Source of the DNA: a virus
Length of the DNA stretch: 45,967 nucleotides
Reading direction: 5' to 3' (one strand)
Virus record (IMG/VR): IMGVR_UViG_3300008107_000093
Coordinates: 1-45,967 of that record
Below are positions 11,958 to 23,927 of this stretch, in pieces. Both the position numbers and the translations under genes were made by a program. Below the pieces are notes generated by a model. The model ran no database searches. It had not been told where the DNA came from and saw nothing but the letters and a program-made list of their open reading frames with translations. Each line of letters opens with the position of its first letter. Positions within the stretch are counted from its first letter, which is position 1.

Positions 11958-14900
11958 ATGACAGAAACCAGAATCAAAATCAGTTCTATTGTTGAAAATC
12001 AACTTCCACAGTTTGTTAGAGAGGAATTTCCTCTTGTTTCTGAATTTTTATCACAATATTATATTTCATTAGAAAGTCAAAGTGGAGTAAATGATTTACT
12101 TCAAAATATAGACCAATATATTAAAGTAGATCAATTAACCAATTTAATAGACTATACAGTTTTAACTTCAGATGTAACATATTTTGATTCTACTATAAAC
12201 GTAATTTCAACCTCTGGATTTCCTGATGAATATGGTTTATTGCTAATTGATTCCGAAATCATCACATACACATCAAAAACTTCTACAACATTTGAAGGAT
12301 GTGTTCGTGGATTTAGTGGTACTACTTCATATGAAATAAAAGATGAATTCGTATTCACAGAAACAGAAGTACAAGAGCATAGTTTTATTGTAAACGGTGC
12401 CCCAAATAAGGTTACAAACTTAAGTATTCTTTTTCTTAAGGAATTTTTAAATAAAGTTAAAAAACAAATCACACCTGGGTTTGATGATAGGGAGTTATAT
12501 TCGGATCTAGATGAAAGATTGTTCATAAAGCAATCAATAGATTTTTACTCATCAAAAGGTACTGATAATTCCTTTAAGATTTTATTCGGTGCATTATACG
12601 GACAGAATGTTGAGGTAATAAGGCCAAGAGATTATTTGATTCAACCATCAGATGCTCAATATAGAATTACATCAGATTTGGTTGTAGAATCTATTGAAGG
12701 AAATCCTGAAGATATTGTAAATAGAACTCTATACCAAGACCAAACATCATTTATAAGCTCCGCGCAAGGAACTATTACAAAAGTAGAGAGAATTAGAAGA
12801 GATTCTAAAGATTATTATGTCATTAGTTTGGACTCTGATTATAACAAAGATATTGGTTCTGTTGGGTCTATTTTTGGGAAATTTACTATTCACCCAAAAA
12901 CAAAACTAATTTCTAATATAGTATCTGGATCAACTACTTTAGAAGTTGATTCTACGGTTGCATTTCCACAGAATAACGGAAACCTTATCATTGATCTTGA
13001 AAATGGGACTTCGTTATTTGTAACGTATAAGTCAAAGAACTTAAATCAATTTTTAGGTTGTTCTGGAATTTCTCAAGATATTTTAGCATCCACAGAAGTA
13101 AAATCGGATTTCTTTGCATATGGCAATTCTTCTGATGGAATTGTCAAGATTAGAATTTTGGGTGTTCTGTCTGAACTAGAATTACCAACGGACACTAAAT
13201 TATATTCAAAGGGAGATACTGTAAAAATAAAAACTTTGGGTATAGATTTAAATGACTATAAATCTAATAATTGGTTTTTCAATATTCCAGTAAAGTATGA
13301 CGTAAAATCTATACACTTACTTGATATCTCAGATAAATCTTACAAAGTTGATTTATATTATACACATTCTCTTAGAGTAGGGGACTATGTAACATTAATC
13401 TCATCAACTGGAAGAGAGCAATCTGGTTATGTAGTATCATTTAATAATGAAAAGTCATTTAGTATTCAATTTGGATCAGAAAATCTAGCATTAGATGTAA
13501 ATTTAAGTTATATTGCTAGAAAAAACCTATCAAAGGTCTCTTCGGATAATTATCCATCAGTAAATCAATATATTTCAAACGTACAGAATGTATATTATAG
13601 TAACAATAAGTCATTATATGTAACTTCCCCCTCTCTTCCCACATATTTGAATAGAAATATAAGTGTAAGCGATAGATCTATAACATTTAGTGGGTCTTTT
13701 GATGGGGAAATTCTGGATTTTGGATCTCCTCATGGATTTTATACCGGGGATTCTATTGTATACAAACCAACAACAAATAATACATTAGGAATTTCTACCG
13801 GAGTTTATTTCGCAAAGAAAGAAAGTGAAACTAAATTAAAACTGGCAAGAAGTAGAAGTAATATTTTTACTAATAATTTTATCACAGTAAGCGGCATAGT
13901 AACAAATGCAAAATTTGAATTAACAGATTTTACATATGGAGATTTAAGCACACAATTATTAGAATCCCAAAAATTAATCAGAAAAATTTCAGAACCAGAA
14001 ACTGATAGTAATGTTTATGAAACTATCCCTGGACTGACTGGAATTTTTGTAAATGGAGTTGAACTACTTAACTACAAATCAAAAGATAATGTTTATTATG
14101 GTCCTATAGAAAATATTATTCCTATAGCACCTGGATCTGGGTACGACGTAATTAATCCACCAATATTATCAATAATAGATCCTGTGGGGGCAGGGGCGAG
14201 TGGATATTGCTCAGTAATTGGCAGCCTTAACAGAATTGATATTATAGATGCCGGATTTGATTACGTCGAACAACCTACAATTGAGATTGTTGGGGGAAAT
14301 GGGTACGGGGCATCGGCAAAGGCAAATTTAATTTCATTTGACCATACTTCAAGTTTCAATTCTCAGGGGTCTGCAAAATTAGTCGAATTAAATCCAATTA
14401 ACACCATCGGATTCTCCGATTATCATAAATTTAGGGATCTTGAGGAGGTTGTTTATATAACTGATTCTCAAATTGCTTTGGGAGGATTATTCGAAAATTC
14501 GACTTATTTTGTTTCTGTTCAGGATGCATACAATATTAAATTGCACAAATCCTTTTATGATGCAAGTGTTGGTATTAATACGGTAGAATTAACTTCGTAT
14601 GGAGTCGGAAATCATACATTTAAATCTAGAAATAAGAAGAAAAAAATTGGATCTATTACTGTACAAGATGCGGGGATAGGATATCAGAATAAATTAACTT
14701 CTACTGAAATAAGTGGTATTAGTACAACATCAGATATAATTACAATATCTAATCATGGATACAATAGCGGAGAAATAGTTGTATATAACGCAACATTGTC
14801 CCCGATAGGAGGATTATCCTCCTCCACTTCATATTATGTAACTAGAATTAACAGTGACCAATTTAAATTGTCCCAAATTGGAATTAATACGCTTGGGATT

Positions 14901-17900
14901 TCTACTACATTCTATTATGAATCAAAGCAATATGTAGATTTAACCTCTGTGGGCGCTGGAGTTCATAAATTTAACTATCCAGAAATTAAAGTATCTGTTA
15001 GTGGGAGAATTGGAGTTTCTACAATTTCAAATCAAAATTTTGGTGCCATAATCCAACCAGTTTTCAGTGGCGAAATACAATCAGTATTTGTAGAATCTGG
15101 TGGTGAAAAGTATGGGTCCGAAGACATTTTAAATTACAATAGACAACCTCTTTTTGAATTGAATTCTGGTTCGGGAATTCAATTAAAACCAATTATTTCC
15201 CAAGGCAAAATTGTTGATGTATTAATCAACAGTTCTGGAAGTGGTTATAATTCGGTGCCAAATATTGAGATAATTGGTGATGGTATAGGTGCTTCATTAA
15301 CACCTATTTTCTCAAATGGGTCTCTATCCGAAATTAAAATTATCAATGGAGGAATAGGTTATAATCCTTCAAATACATATATTACAGTAACATCATCCGG
15401 ATATGGTGCAAAATTTGAAGCACAAATTAAACCTTGGAAGATTAATTTAGTAGAAAGATTGATCCAAAATTCCCAAATACCAGATGATGATGGAATTCTA
15501 ACCTCTGGATTAAATGGCGATTATGGTCTCGAATATACTCATGCATATTCGCCCAGAAATTTAAGATCCTCGGTGCAGGCATCTTTCTTTAAAGAGGGGG
15601 AAAAACTATATGTGCCAGATTTGCAGTTATTTAATAATAAAGAACAATTATCATATGCACATTCTCCAATTATTGGATGGGCATATGACGGAAACCCAAT
15701 ATATGGACCATATGGGTATTCATCAAAACTTGGAGGATCCGTTAATGCTGTAAGAACTGGATATAAATTATCAGACTCAGTAACTGAAGATAGACCAAAA
15801 ACTTCTTTATATCCTAAAGGATTCTTTGTTGAAGATTATGTTTATGTGGGTAATGGTGATTTGGATGAGCATAATGGAAGATTCTGCATTACTCCAGAAT
15901 ATCCAAATGGTATCTATGCATACTTCTCTACTATTAATGGGGATTATGTAGAATCTTCGGGTATGTTTATGAACTATAGACGCCCAATTTTCCCTTATGT
16001 GTTGGGAAATTCTTACAAATCAAAACCAATCGAATTTAATTTCAATAGGGAATCAAATCAAGATCATATTGATATAAATCAAACGGACTGGAGAAGAAAT
16101 ACTAAACCATATGGTATTTTGGATAATCCAAATTCGTATGAATTTCTTTTAAATCCAAATAATATTAAACTCCAAAATTCAACCATAAAATCAGTATCTA
16201 CAGGATCTATAGATTTTATAAAAATCATTTCCCCCGGAAATGATTACAAAGTAAATAATAAAATAAATTTTGATTCTTTACCCTATAGTGATAGTGATAG
16301 TGCTAGGGCTAAAGTTTCTTTAATCTCCGGAAAATTAATATCCCAAATTAGCGTAGGAACTTCTATATTTGATGATGTTAAATTTTATCCAAGCGATAAG
16401 GAATTTATTGGATTTACATCTGTCCCCCATAATTATTCAAATAATGATCTAATCACTATCACTGGCGAATATGATTATCAAAAATCTGCCAATATAAGTG
16501 TATCTAACAATACACTCACAATAACTTCAGGTGTAGGATCAGCCCAATATACGGGTTTAGTAACTTACTTTTCAGTTTCTGGCAATTTAAATTATCCAAA
16601 TATTGGAGAAAATGATATTTATCAAATAGGAAATGAGCAAGTAAAGATCTTAAATGTTGATGCACAGTCTTCCAGAATAAGAGTACTTCGTAACCAAAAT
16701 AATACCTCAGGAATAGTAACATACACTGCGGGTTCTATTTTAAAAGAAAATCCTAGAAAATTTAAAGTCAATTTTGGTATTTCCACTTCATATAATTATG
16801 AAATTAATAGGGAATTCTATTTTGACCCTAAAGAATCTGTGGGATTGGGAACAACATCAGGCGTAGGAATTGTAAGCACCATTTACTTTTCTAACCCAGG
16901 CGTAGGAATTACTCAAAGTACTATTCCAACACAATCAATTTATATTAGGAATCACAATTTAAATACTGGAGATTCTGTAATTTATTCTGCAAATGGAGGA
17001 TCAAGAATTTCCGTATCAACTAATGGATATTCTAGTTTCCAACTTACAGATAACTCTATTGTCTATGTCGCTAAAATTACAAATGATTTGATTGGATTAT
17101 CGACAAATAAAATTAGTATTGGTTCAACGGGAACTTTTGTTTCTGCTGGATCTACTCCAAGTAATATTTTATATTTTACTTCAGTTGGATCGGGAAATAC
17201 TCACAGTTTCAAAACAAATTATACAAATACATTAACGGGACAAATTTCCAAAAATGTTGTTACTGTTTCTACGGCAGAAACTCACGGACTTTCATTGCGG
17301 GATGAAGTTTTTATTGACGTAAAATCTGGACTTTCCACAACATTTGTGGTTAAGTATGATGACTACAATCGAAGATTGCTGGTCAATCCAAGAGAATTTT
17401 CTTCTATAGATCTTGAAAATAATATCATAACTATTGATAATCACGGATATTATACAGGACAGAAAGTTTTATATACCTCAGATACCCCTGCAACAGGACT
17501 ATTAAATGAAAGTTGCTACTATATTGTAACTATTGATCCGAACAAAATCAAATTATCGGATAGTTATTACAAATCAACTAAAAAAATACCAGAAGTAATT
17601 AATATTACTTCTTCTACTCCTGGTACAATTTCCCCAATCAATCCACCTTTAAAGGTGATAAGAAATCAGAATGTTATTTTTGATCTCTCAGATCCTTCGT
17701 TGTCATTTGTTAGTAACTACATTACATATCCGGCATTTGATTTTAAAATTTATCTTGATGAGAAGTTTGCGATGGAATTTGATTCCACATTCACTTCTCC
17801 AATTTTTGAAGTATCTAAAACTGGCGAAGTTGGAATAGACTCTACTGCAAAAGTTGTTTTATCAATAAATCAAAATGTCCCTGGTACATTATACTATAAT

Positions 17901-20900
17901 TTAATTCCAGTAAATACAGATTTGAATTTGGATATTAAAAAAGAAATTTTTGCTGATAGTGAGGTAATTAGTTCAAATAAGATTTCGATAGTCGAAAGTG
18001 GTTATAACGGCAAATATACCATCACTGAAGTATCTCCAACTTCTTTCAAATACAACATCCCACAGAAACCTGAATTATATTCGTACACTGACAACGCAGA
18101 ATATTATACGAACTCACTTTTCGCAAAAGGTCCAATTAAAGGAATAACACTCCAAAATGGAGGAAAAAACTATAATTCATTGCCAGGTATTACTTCAATC
18201 TCATCAAATTCTGGGTATGGATGTATTTTAGAACCTGTTACGACTTCTATAGGTAAAATTACTTCCACAGAAATACAAGATATTGGTTTTAATTATTCAG
18301 CAGATTATAGCGTTAGACCCACTGCAAAGCTACCTGACATTTTTATATTAGATTCTTTATCATCATTCGAATCCATTGGCATAACTTCTTTTGGAAGAAA
18401 TTATAATTCTGTACCAAAATTAGTTGTTGTTGATGGTCTAACAAATAAAGTTATTTCTGATGTAAATTTAACTTATTCGTTTGGTGATTCCCAAGTTACT
18501 ATTCTTAAGAATAATTCATCGCTTAGTAATGTTGCTCCCAAAATTATCCCAACAAATAATTCGAATGGAATAAAAATTAATAATATACAATTCAATCCAT
18601 CATCAAAAGATGTAGTCGTAACCTTAGGAGCAAGTTTTAGTGATCCTGAAGATTTTCCATTTTTTATTGGAGAGAAGGTATTAATAGAAGGTATTAGTGT
18701 CGGTATTGCAACAACCGCAAGAGGATATAATTCATCAAACTATGATTACTCAGTATTCACTTTAACTGGAGTAACTACTGCTCTTGGTGGAATTGGAGCA
18801 ACTGTATCATATAATCTTTCTTCTTATTTGGAAGACGGGCAAATTCCAGGAACTTTCAATACTTCCAATTCTTCTGGAAAAATAGTTCCACAATCACATT
18901 TTCCAATTTTCAGTCCAGTCCTCAAAAAGAATGATTTTTATACAGGTGAGGTAGTATATTCTACATCATCTACTGGAAATGTTGAATATTGGGACTCAAT
19001 TAATCAATATCTCAAGGTATCAACTGTAGATACGTTTGTGTCAAATGACACTATAATCGGGAAATCTTCCGGGTCTGTTGCGATAATAAAAGGTATTATA
19101 AGTTATGATGCTGACTATAAAATTGATTCTTCTTCACCCAATAGAAAAGGATGGAATACTGAAACTGGATTTTTAAACAATGATTTCCAGAGAATTCATG
19201 ATAGTGACTACTATCAATATTTTTCTTATTCACTAAAATCTCAAAAAGACTTTAGTACTTGGGATAATCCCGTCAGTTCTTTGAATCATACTGCAGGTTT
19301 TAAAAAGTTTAGTAATCTGATAATTGAATCTGAGCAATCAAATTCTGGTATTTTAACGGATCAGAATAATGGAGATTTTAGTGGCACCGCAAATTTATAT
19401 AATTTTGTTGATCTAAACTGCGTTTTTGATTTTGATTTGGCTAGAGAAAATAATCTAACTATTGACCAAAATATTAAATCAGATGAGATAATTTTGAATT
19501 CTAGAGTAATTCAAGACTATATCGAATCTATAGGTAATAGAGTCCTGACTCTAGATAATATTTCTGATCAGTTCAATAGTAATCCTAGACCAACGGAATT
19601 TAGTGTCGTAGACTCATTCCCTCTAAATGATGCCAGATCTAAAAAATATATCATATCAATCCAGGACAAAAAGATTTTGGATGAAAAGCAAATAACTGCC
19701 GTTTCGTTGATTTATGACGGTTATTATGGATTTTTAAATCAATATGGAGTACAAACTTTAGGGAATTTGGGATCTTTTGATTTCAATATTTCAGGAAGTA
19801 ACGGAAATTTATTGTTCTATCCAATAAAATCAAAATTTAATGATTATTATTTAAACATATTCTCATTTGCATTAAATGATGTTGTCAGTGGTATAAGTAC
19901 GATAAACCTAGGAAATTCTGCGTATATTCATACGAATACAGTTGCAATTGCACAGGGGTCATCTACTGCTAATACTATTGTTGGTATAGCATCAACATAT
20001 AGATCATCCAAGATCCTGGTACAAATCGGGTCTACTACTTCTTCATATTGCGAATATGATGAAATCACATATATTCACGATGAAAATGAGGTTTATTTCC
20101 TGGATTATGGGCAACTTTCTACTAATTCAATCTCCTCAAGATATTCATCAGGAATAGGTACATATAATGCATATATTTCTGGATCAGAAATTAAAATTGA
20201 TTTAATACCCAATGATCCTACATCGGAAAATTATACAGTAAATACCTTTAACATATCATTGTCGAATGGGAATGTTTCTGGGGTTGGAACAGAAACTGTA
20301 GGAGGAAGTTCTATCAATTCATCTTCTCTTGGTATTGGTTCCAGCAATTCACCAATACCAAATATAATTGCATCATATTCTAATCTGGATTATATTTCTT
20401 CTTATTTGATACTCAGCATTGAAGATAAAACAAATTTACAGTATCAGATTTCTGAAATTTTAGTTCTAACCAATTCCGATGAATGTTACCTCACCGAATT
20501 TGGAGTACTACAAACAAATTCTATTCTTGGAGTAACTACTGCGGGCATTTCTGGAAACAAAACAAACATTTATTTTACTCCAATAGAAAATATTGAAGTT
20601 GATGTTAAGGTGTTCTTGACTAATATTGGATTATCTGATGAAGTATCGCAGATTTCATTAAATAAAGGTTCCGTTAATTATTCTTATGGGGAATATGTTG
20701 GTTCTAATAATGATATCAAAAAGCAATTTAATTTAACACATCAAAATTTGCCAATATTCCAAAGATATTTCAAAGGAAATGATTCCAATATTGTTAATAT
20801 TAATAGCAATACTATCAGAATTCCAAATCACTTTTATGTAACTGGCGAGGAAATTGAATATTCATATAAAGATTCGGAATTAGATACTACAAAAGCTATT

Positions 20901-23900
20901 GGTATAGCAACAACTTCTATTTCTGGAATAGGAATAACTGATAAACTACCTTCGTCACTGTACGTAGTTAAAGTCAATGATCTTGACATTAGAGTTGCAT
21001 CTTCTGCATCCAACGCACTCAAGACAATTCCAAATGTTTTAGACATAACTTCAGTTGGTATAGGAAGTTCGCACCTGTTTACCTCAAAGAATCAAAATGA
21101 AAAAGTAATCATAGGAATAGATAATTTAATACAGTCCCCGATAGTATCTACTGCGATTACATCAACATTGACTGGTAATATCTCAGTTTTTTCTGATCAG
21201 ATATTTGTTTCTGGAATTAGTTCAATATATGGTGGCGATTTTATTAAAATTGACAGTGAAATTATGAAAGTAACTTCAGTTGGAGTCGGCAGTACGAATG
21301 CAATTTCTGTACTTAGACCTTGGTTTGGATCTAGAATTTCATCTCACACATCTTCCACATTAGTCACTAAAATTCAAGGAAATTATAATATTGTAGATAA
21401 TATACTCTATTTTTCTGAGGCGCCATATGGAAAGGTTCCATTTGTCAATTTATCAAATCGTGGCGATGAAGAGGACTATGCAGGAATAGTAACCGGATCT
21501 ACTTTTAGTGGAAGGGTATTCTTGAGGTCTGGATTATCCGGATCAAATGAAGAAGCATATGAAAAAAATTATATATTTGATGATATTTCCAAAGATTTTA
21601 ATGGAAAGAAAAATACTTTTACTTTAAAATCAAATGGACAGAATATTTCGGGAATATCTACAGACAATTGTATTTTGTTGATCAATAATATATTCCAAGG
21701 TCCAGATAATTTAGGCGATTACACTATCAACGAAAACGCTGGCATAAGTTCAGTTTCATTTACCGGAACACCAACAACTAATAACTATGACGTAAATACC
21801 TCCAGTATTCCTAGAGGTGGAATTATACTTTCCGTGGGTTCCTCTCAGGGATTTGGATACCAACCCCTAGTTTCTGCGGGAGGAACTGCGATTGTATCAG
21901 CAGCAGGTACAATTCAATCAATTAGTATTGGAAATAGTGGATCCGGGTATAGATCAGGAATACAAAAAACAATTAATGTTGGCGTGAAAACCGAAAGTAC
22001 TGGAATTCCAAATGTTCAATTCATAGGAACTGCTACTGTCAGCAATGGGTACATTGTAGGCGTGTCTATCACAAATCCAGGTATTGGATATACTTCAACA
22101 AATCCACCAATAGTTATTTTTGATGCTCCACTTTCATATTCAAACGTACCATTAATTTACAGTTCAAAGTCATCATCAGGACTTGGAACTGGAGCAATTG
22201 TCGATATTGTTGTTGGGCAGGGATCCAGTATAATTTCATTTGAATTAAAAAATCTTGGTTATGGATATAATAAGAATGAAATATTAACAGTTTCTATTGG
22301 CGGAACGACTGGAATACCAACAACTTCATCTCCGAGTTTTTCTGAGTTTGAGATTTTTGTCGATGATATTGCTTCAGATAATTTCAGTGCGTGGTCAATC
22401 GGAAATCTGCAAATAATTGATTCCATAGATTCATTATTTGACGACAAAACCAGGGAATTTCCAATAATCATAAACGGAAATCAGACAACAATTAGGTCCA
22501 AAAAAGGTTCAAACATTGATGTCCAGGCAACATTACTCGTATTTCTTAACGATGTTTTACAAGTTCCAGGTCAAGGATATACGTTTAGAGGTGGAAGTAC
22601 GTTGATATTTGCAGAAGCTCCAAAAGTAGGTGACAGATCAAAGTTATTATTCTATAAAGGAACTGGTGATGTTGATACACAGAACGTCGATGTATTGGAA
22701 AGCATAAAGATTGGTGACATTGTTACTCTAAGTAGCGACAATATCGATCTGATAGAATATGAGAGATTGGTATCAGAGATTGTTTCTTCGGATATAATGA
22801 ACACTAATTTATATGATGGACCAGGTATAAGTCAAAATGAAGATTTATATAGACCGCTATCTTGGTGCAGACAAACTGAAGATTTAGTTGTAAATGGGAA
22901 GCAAGTTGCAAAAGATAGGATAATTTATGAGTCTTATATTCAACCATCCACAAACATAATTAGAAATATTAGTGTTGGATCTACTGTATTTTTTGTCGAA
23001 AGTGTTAAGACTTTCTTCGATAGTGAGGGAGAATATCTTCACAATGGTACTAATGAAAAACCCCAAAATAAAATTATAATAATATCTCAGGATTCTATAG
23101 TATCCGCATCAGCAACTGTCGTAGTTTCTTCTTCTGGAACAATTTCCAGTGTTAATATGACAGATAATGGAGTTGGTTACACTACTTCTCCTTCAATTTC
23201 CATATCAAATCCAATAGGAATTGGATCAACCGGCGTTGCAGTATTTAATTCATCCATCATCAACGGATCCGTATCATCAATAGAAATATTGAATGGTGGA
23301 TTTGGGTATGATCAATCCCTTCCCCCATCTGTATTATTTGAATCCCCGGCGTCTTCTTATGAAGTGTTGGATAACGTTTCTTATGAGGGTGATTTTGGAA
23401 TTATTACTGGGATCAGTACAGTTTCTGTTGGCGTAGCTTCTACTGGAATTGCATTTGACTTCTTTATCCCTCTTAATTCTACACTAAGAAATAAAAATAT
23501 TGTTAAGGTTGGAATAGCAACTACGGGAATTAGTGGAATTCAAACTGGATATTACTTTGTAATTAACAAATCAAACGTTGGAAAGGGTGTTACTTCACTC
23601 GATTCTTCCCAAAATGTTGTTGGGGTTGGCACCAGTTTTATTGATAATATCTATCAGGTTGCTTCAGTTTCTATTGCACAGACTTCTGTTGCTGGAGTTG
23701 GAATTACTAATGTTGCCAAAGTTATTGTAAGTGTTTCTGGTTATAATAATTTAACTGGACTTGGATTCAGTGGTTTTTATGGAGAATATAGTTGGGGTAA
23801 AATTTCTTCTGGTACAAGAACAAGTCCAAAGGAATTTGTATCGTATGCAAATAGTGGAGGAATTTCAACTTCTCCAATTATCCAAAGATTTAATAGACTA

Positions 23901-23927
23901 AAATATATTGGGTATTCTACAACATAA
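11958..23927 (+). CDS. giant baseplate structural protein, 3,989 aa (gp7 position)
   Basis: This is the largest gene in the window, between gp6 and gp8, where T4 has gp7 (1,032 aa). The N-terminus (RIKISSIVENQLPQFVREEF, then PLVSEFLSQYY) is conserved-looking and probably attaches it to the wedge. The rest is a chain of small modules. About six repeats start with His-Gly-x-x-Thr-Gly-Asp/Glu and end with Lys-Leu-Ser (near 13.7, 14.4, 14.75, 16.95, 17.4 and 20.8 kb). Gly-x-Gly-Tyr beta-repeats are numerous. A YHYH-like segment, GWAYDGNPIYGPYGYS, lies near residue 1240. The protein is rich in Ser, Thr, Asn, Ile and Gly, with almost no Cys, as in extracellular beta-structured virion proteins. It is probably a baseplate periphery or fibre scaffold; gp7 homology is inferred from position. 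Confidence 0.8.
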   Translation: MTETRIKISSIVENQLPQFVREEFPLVSEFLSQYYISLESQSGVNDLLQNIDQYIKVDQLTNLIDYTVLTSDVTYFDSTINVISTSGFPDEYGLLLIDSEIITYTSKTSTTFEGCVRGFSGTTSYEIKDEFVFTETEVQEHSFIVNGAPNKVTNLSILFLKEFLNKVKKQITPGFDDRELYSDLDERLFIKQSIDFYSSKGTDNSFKILFGALYGQNVEVIRPRDYLIQPSDAQYRITSDLVVESIEGNPEDIVNRTLYQDQTSFISSAQGTITKVERIRRDSKDYYVISLDSDYNKDIGSVGSIFGKFTIHPKTKLISNIVSGSTTLEVDSTVAFPQNNGNLIIDLENGTSLFVTYKSKNLNQFLGCSGISQDILASTEVKSDFFAYGNSSDGIVKIRILGVLSELELPTDTKLYSKGDTVKIKTLGIDLNDYKSNNWFFNIPVKYDVKSIHLLDISDKSYKVDLYYTHSLRVGDYVTLISSTGREQSGYVVSFNNEKSFSIQFGSENLALDVNLSYIARKNLSKVSSDNYPSVNQYISNVQNVYYSNNKSLYVTSPSLPTYLNRNISVSDRSITFSGSFDGEILDFGSPHGFYTGDSIVYKPTTNNTLGISTGVYFAKKESETKLKLARSRSNIFTNNFITVSGIVTNAKFELTDFTYGDLSTQLLESQKLIRKISEPETDSNVYETIPGLTGIFVNGVELLNYKSKDNVYYGPIENIIPIAPGSGYDVINPPILSIIDPVGAGASGYCSVIGSLNRIDIIDAGFDYVEQPTIEIVGGNGYGASAKANLISFDHTSSFNSQGSAKLVELNPINTIGFSDYHKFRDLEEVVYITDSQIALGGLFENSTYFVSVQDAYNIKLHKSFYDASVGINTVELTSYGVGNHTFKSRNKKKKIGSITVQDAGIGYQNKLTSTEISGISTTSDIITISNHGYNSGEIVVYNATLSPIGGLSSSTSYYVTRINSDQFKLSQIGINTLGISTTFYYESKQYVDLTSVGAGVHKFNYPEIKVSVSGRIGVSTISNQNFGAIIQPVFSGEIQSVFVESGGEKYGSEDILNYNRQPLFELNSGSGIQLKPIISQGKIVDVLINSSGSGYNSVPNIEIIGDGIGASLTPIFSNGSLSEIKIINGGIGYNPSNTYITVTSSGYGAKFEAQIKPWKINLVERLIQNSQIPDDDGILTSGLNGDYGLEYTHAYSPRNLRSSVQASFFKEGEKLYVPDLQLFNNKEQLSYAHSPIIGWAYDGNPIYGPYGYSSKLGGSVNAVRTGYKLSDSVTEDRPKTSLYPKGFFVEDYVYVGNGDLDEHNGRFCITPEYPNGIYAYFSTINGDYVESSGMFMNYRRPIFPYVLGNSYKSKPIEFNFNRESNQDHIDINQTDWRRNTKPYGILDNPNSYEFLLNPNNIKLQNSTIKSVSTGSIDFIKIISPGNDYKVNNKINFDSLPYSDSDSARAKVSLISGKLISQISVGTSIFDDVKFYPSDKEFIGFTSVPHNYSNNDLITITGEYDYQKSANISVSNNTLTITSGVGSAQYTGLVTYFSVSGNLNYPNIGENDIYQIGNEQVKILNVDAQSSRIRVLRNQNNTSGIVTYTAGSILKENPRKFKVNFGISTSYNYEINREFYFDPKESVGLGTTSGVGIVSTIYFSNPGVGITQSTIPTQSIYIRNHNLNTGDSVIYSANGGSRISVSTNGYSSFQLTDNSIVYVAKITNDLIGLSTNKISIGSTGTFVSAGSTPSNILYFTSVGSGNTHSFKTNYTNTLTGQISKNVVTVSTAETHGLSLRDEVFIDVKSGLSTTFVVKYDDYNRRLLVNPREFSSIDLENNIITIDNHGYYTGQKVLYTSDTPATGLLNESCYYIVTIDPNKIKLSDSYYKSTKKIPEVINITSSTPGTISPINPPLKVIRNQNVIFDLSDPSLSFVSNYITYPAFDFKIYLDEKFAMEFDSTFTSPIFEVSKTGEVGIDSTAKVVLSINQNVPGTLYYNLIPVNTDLNLDIKKEIFADSEVISSNKISIVESGYNGKYTITEVSPTSFKYNIPQKPELYSYTDNAEYYTNSLFAKGPIKGITLQNGGKNYNSLPGITSISSNSGYGCILEPVTTSIGKITSTEIQDIGFNYSADYSVRPTAKLPDIFILDSLSSFESIGITSFGRNYNSVPKLVVVDGLTNKVISDVNLTYSFGDSQVTILKNNSSLSNVAPKIIPTNNSNGIKINNIQFNPSSKDVVVTLGASFSDPEDFPFFIGEKVLIEGISVGIATTARGYNSSNYDYSVFTLTGVTTALGGIGATVSYNLSSYLEDGQIPGTFNTSNSSGKIVPQSHFPIFSPVLKKNDFYTGEVVYSTSSTGNVEYWDSINQYLKVSTVDTFVSNDTIIGKSSGSVAIIKGIISYDADYKIDSSSPNRKGWNTETGFLNNDFQRIHDSDYYQYFSYSLKSQKDFSTWDNPVSSLNHTAGFKKFSNLIIESEQSNSGILTDQNNGDFSGTANLYNFVDLNCVFDFDLARENNLTIDQNIKSDEIILNSRVIQDYIESIGNRVLTLDNISDQFNSNPRPTEFSVVDSFPLNDARSKKYIISIQDKKILDEKQITAVSLIYDGYYGFLNQYGVQTLGNLGSFDFNISGSNGNLLFYPIKSKFNDYYLNIFSFALNDVVSGISTINLGNSAYIHTNTVAIAQGSSTANTIVGIASTYRSSKILVQIGSTTSSYCEYDEITYIHDENEVYFLDYGQLSTNSISSRYSSGIGTYNAYISGSEIKIDLIPNDPTSENYTVNTFNISLSNGNVSGVGTETVGGSSINSSSLGIGSSNSPIPNIIASYSNLDYISSYLILSIEDKTNLQYQISEILVLTNSDECYLTEFGVLQTNSILGVTTAGISGNKTNIYFTPIENIEVDVKVFLTNIGLSDEVSQISLNKGSVNYSYGEYVGSNNDIKKQFNLTHQNLPIFQRYFKGNDSNIVNINSNTIRIPNHFYVTGEEIEYSYKDSELDTTKAIGIATTSISGIGITDKLPSSLYVVKVNDLDIRVASSASNALKTIPNVLDITSVGIGSSHLFTSKNQNEKVIIGIDNLIQSPIVSTAITSTLTGNISVFSDQIFVSGISSIYGGDFIKIDSEIMKVTSVGVGSTNAISVLRPWFGSRISSHTSSTLVTKIQGNYNIVDNILYFSEAPYGKVPFVNLSNRGDEEDYAGIVTGSTFSGRVFLRSGLSGSNEEAYEKNYIFDDISKDFNGKKNTFTLKSNGQNISGISTDNCILLINNIFQGPDNLGDYTINENAGISSVSFTGTPTTNNYDVNTSSIPRGGIILSVGSSQGFGYQPLVSAGGTAIVSAAGTIQSISIGNSGSGYRSGIQKTINVGVKTESTGIPNVQFIGTATVSNGYIVGVSITNPGIGYTSTNPPIVIFDAPLSYSNVPLIYSSKSSSGLGTGAIVDIVVGQGSSIISFELKNLGYGYNKNEILTVSIGGTTGIPTTSSPSFSEFEIFVDDIASDNFSAWSIGNLQIIDSIDSLFDDKTREFPIIINGNQTTIRSKKGSNIDVQATLLVFLNDVLQVPGQGYTFRGGSTLIFAEAPKVGDRSKLLFYKGTGDVDTQNVDVLESIKIGDIVTLSSDNIDLIEYERLVSEIVSSDIMNTNLYDGPGISQNEDLYRPLSWCRQTEDLVVNGKQVAKDRIIYESYIQPSTNIIRNISVGSTVFFVESVKTFFDSEGEYLHNGTNEKPQNKIIIISQDSIVSASATVVVSSSGTISSVNMTDNGVGYTTSPSISISNPIGIGSTGVAVFNSSIINGSVSSIEILNGGFGYDQSLPPSVLFESPASSYEVLDNVSYEGDFGIITGISTVSVGVASTGIAFDFFIPLNSTLRNKNIVKVGIATTGISGIQTGYYFVINKSNVGKGVTSLDSSQNVVGVGTSFIDNIYQVASVSIAQTSVAGVGITNVAKVIVSVSGYNNLTGLGFSGFYGEYSWGKISSGTRTSPKEFVSYANSGGISTSPIIQRFNRLKYIGYSTT

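Noticed and set aside
15661-15730. The YHYH-like segment as a catalytic domain
   Set aside because: The motif is a structural or metal-binding module of unknown activity; nothing supports enzymatic function in the giant protein.
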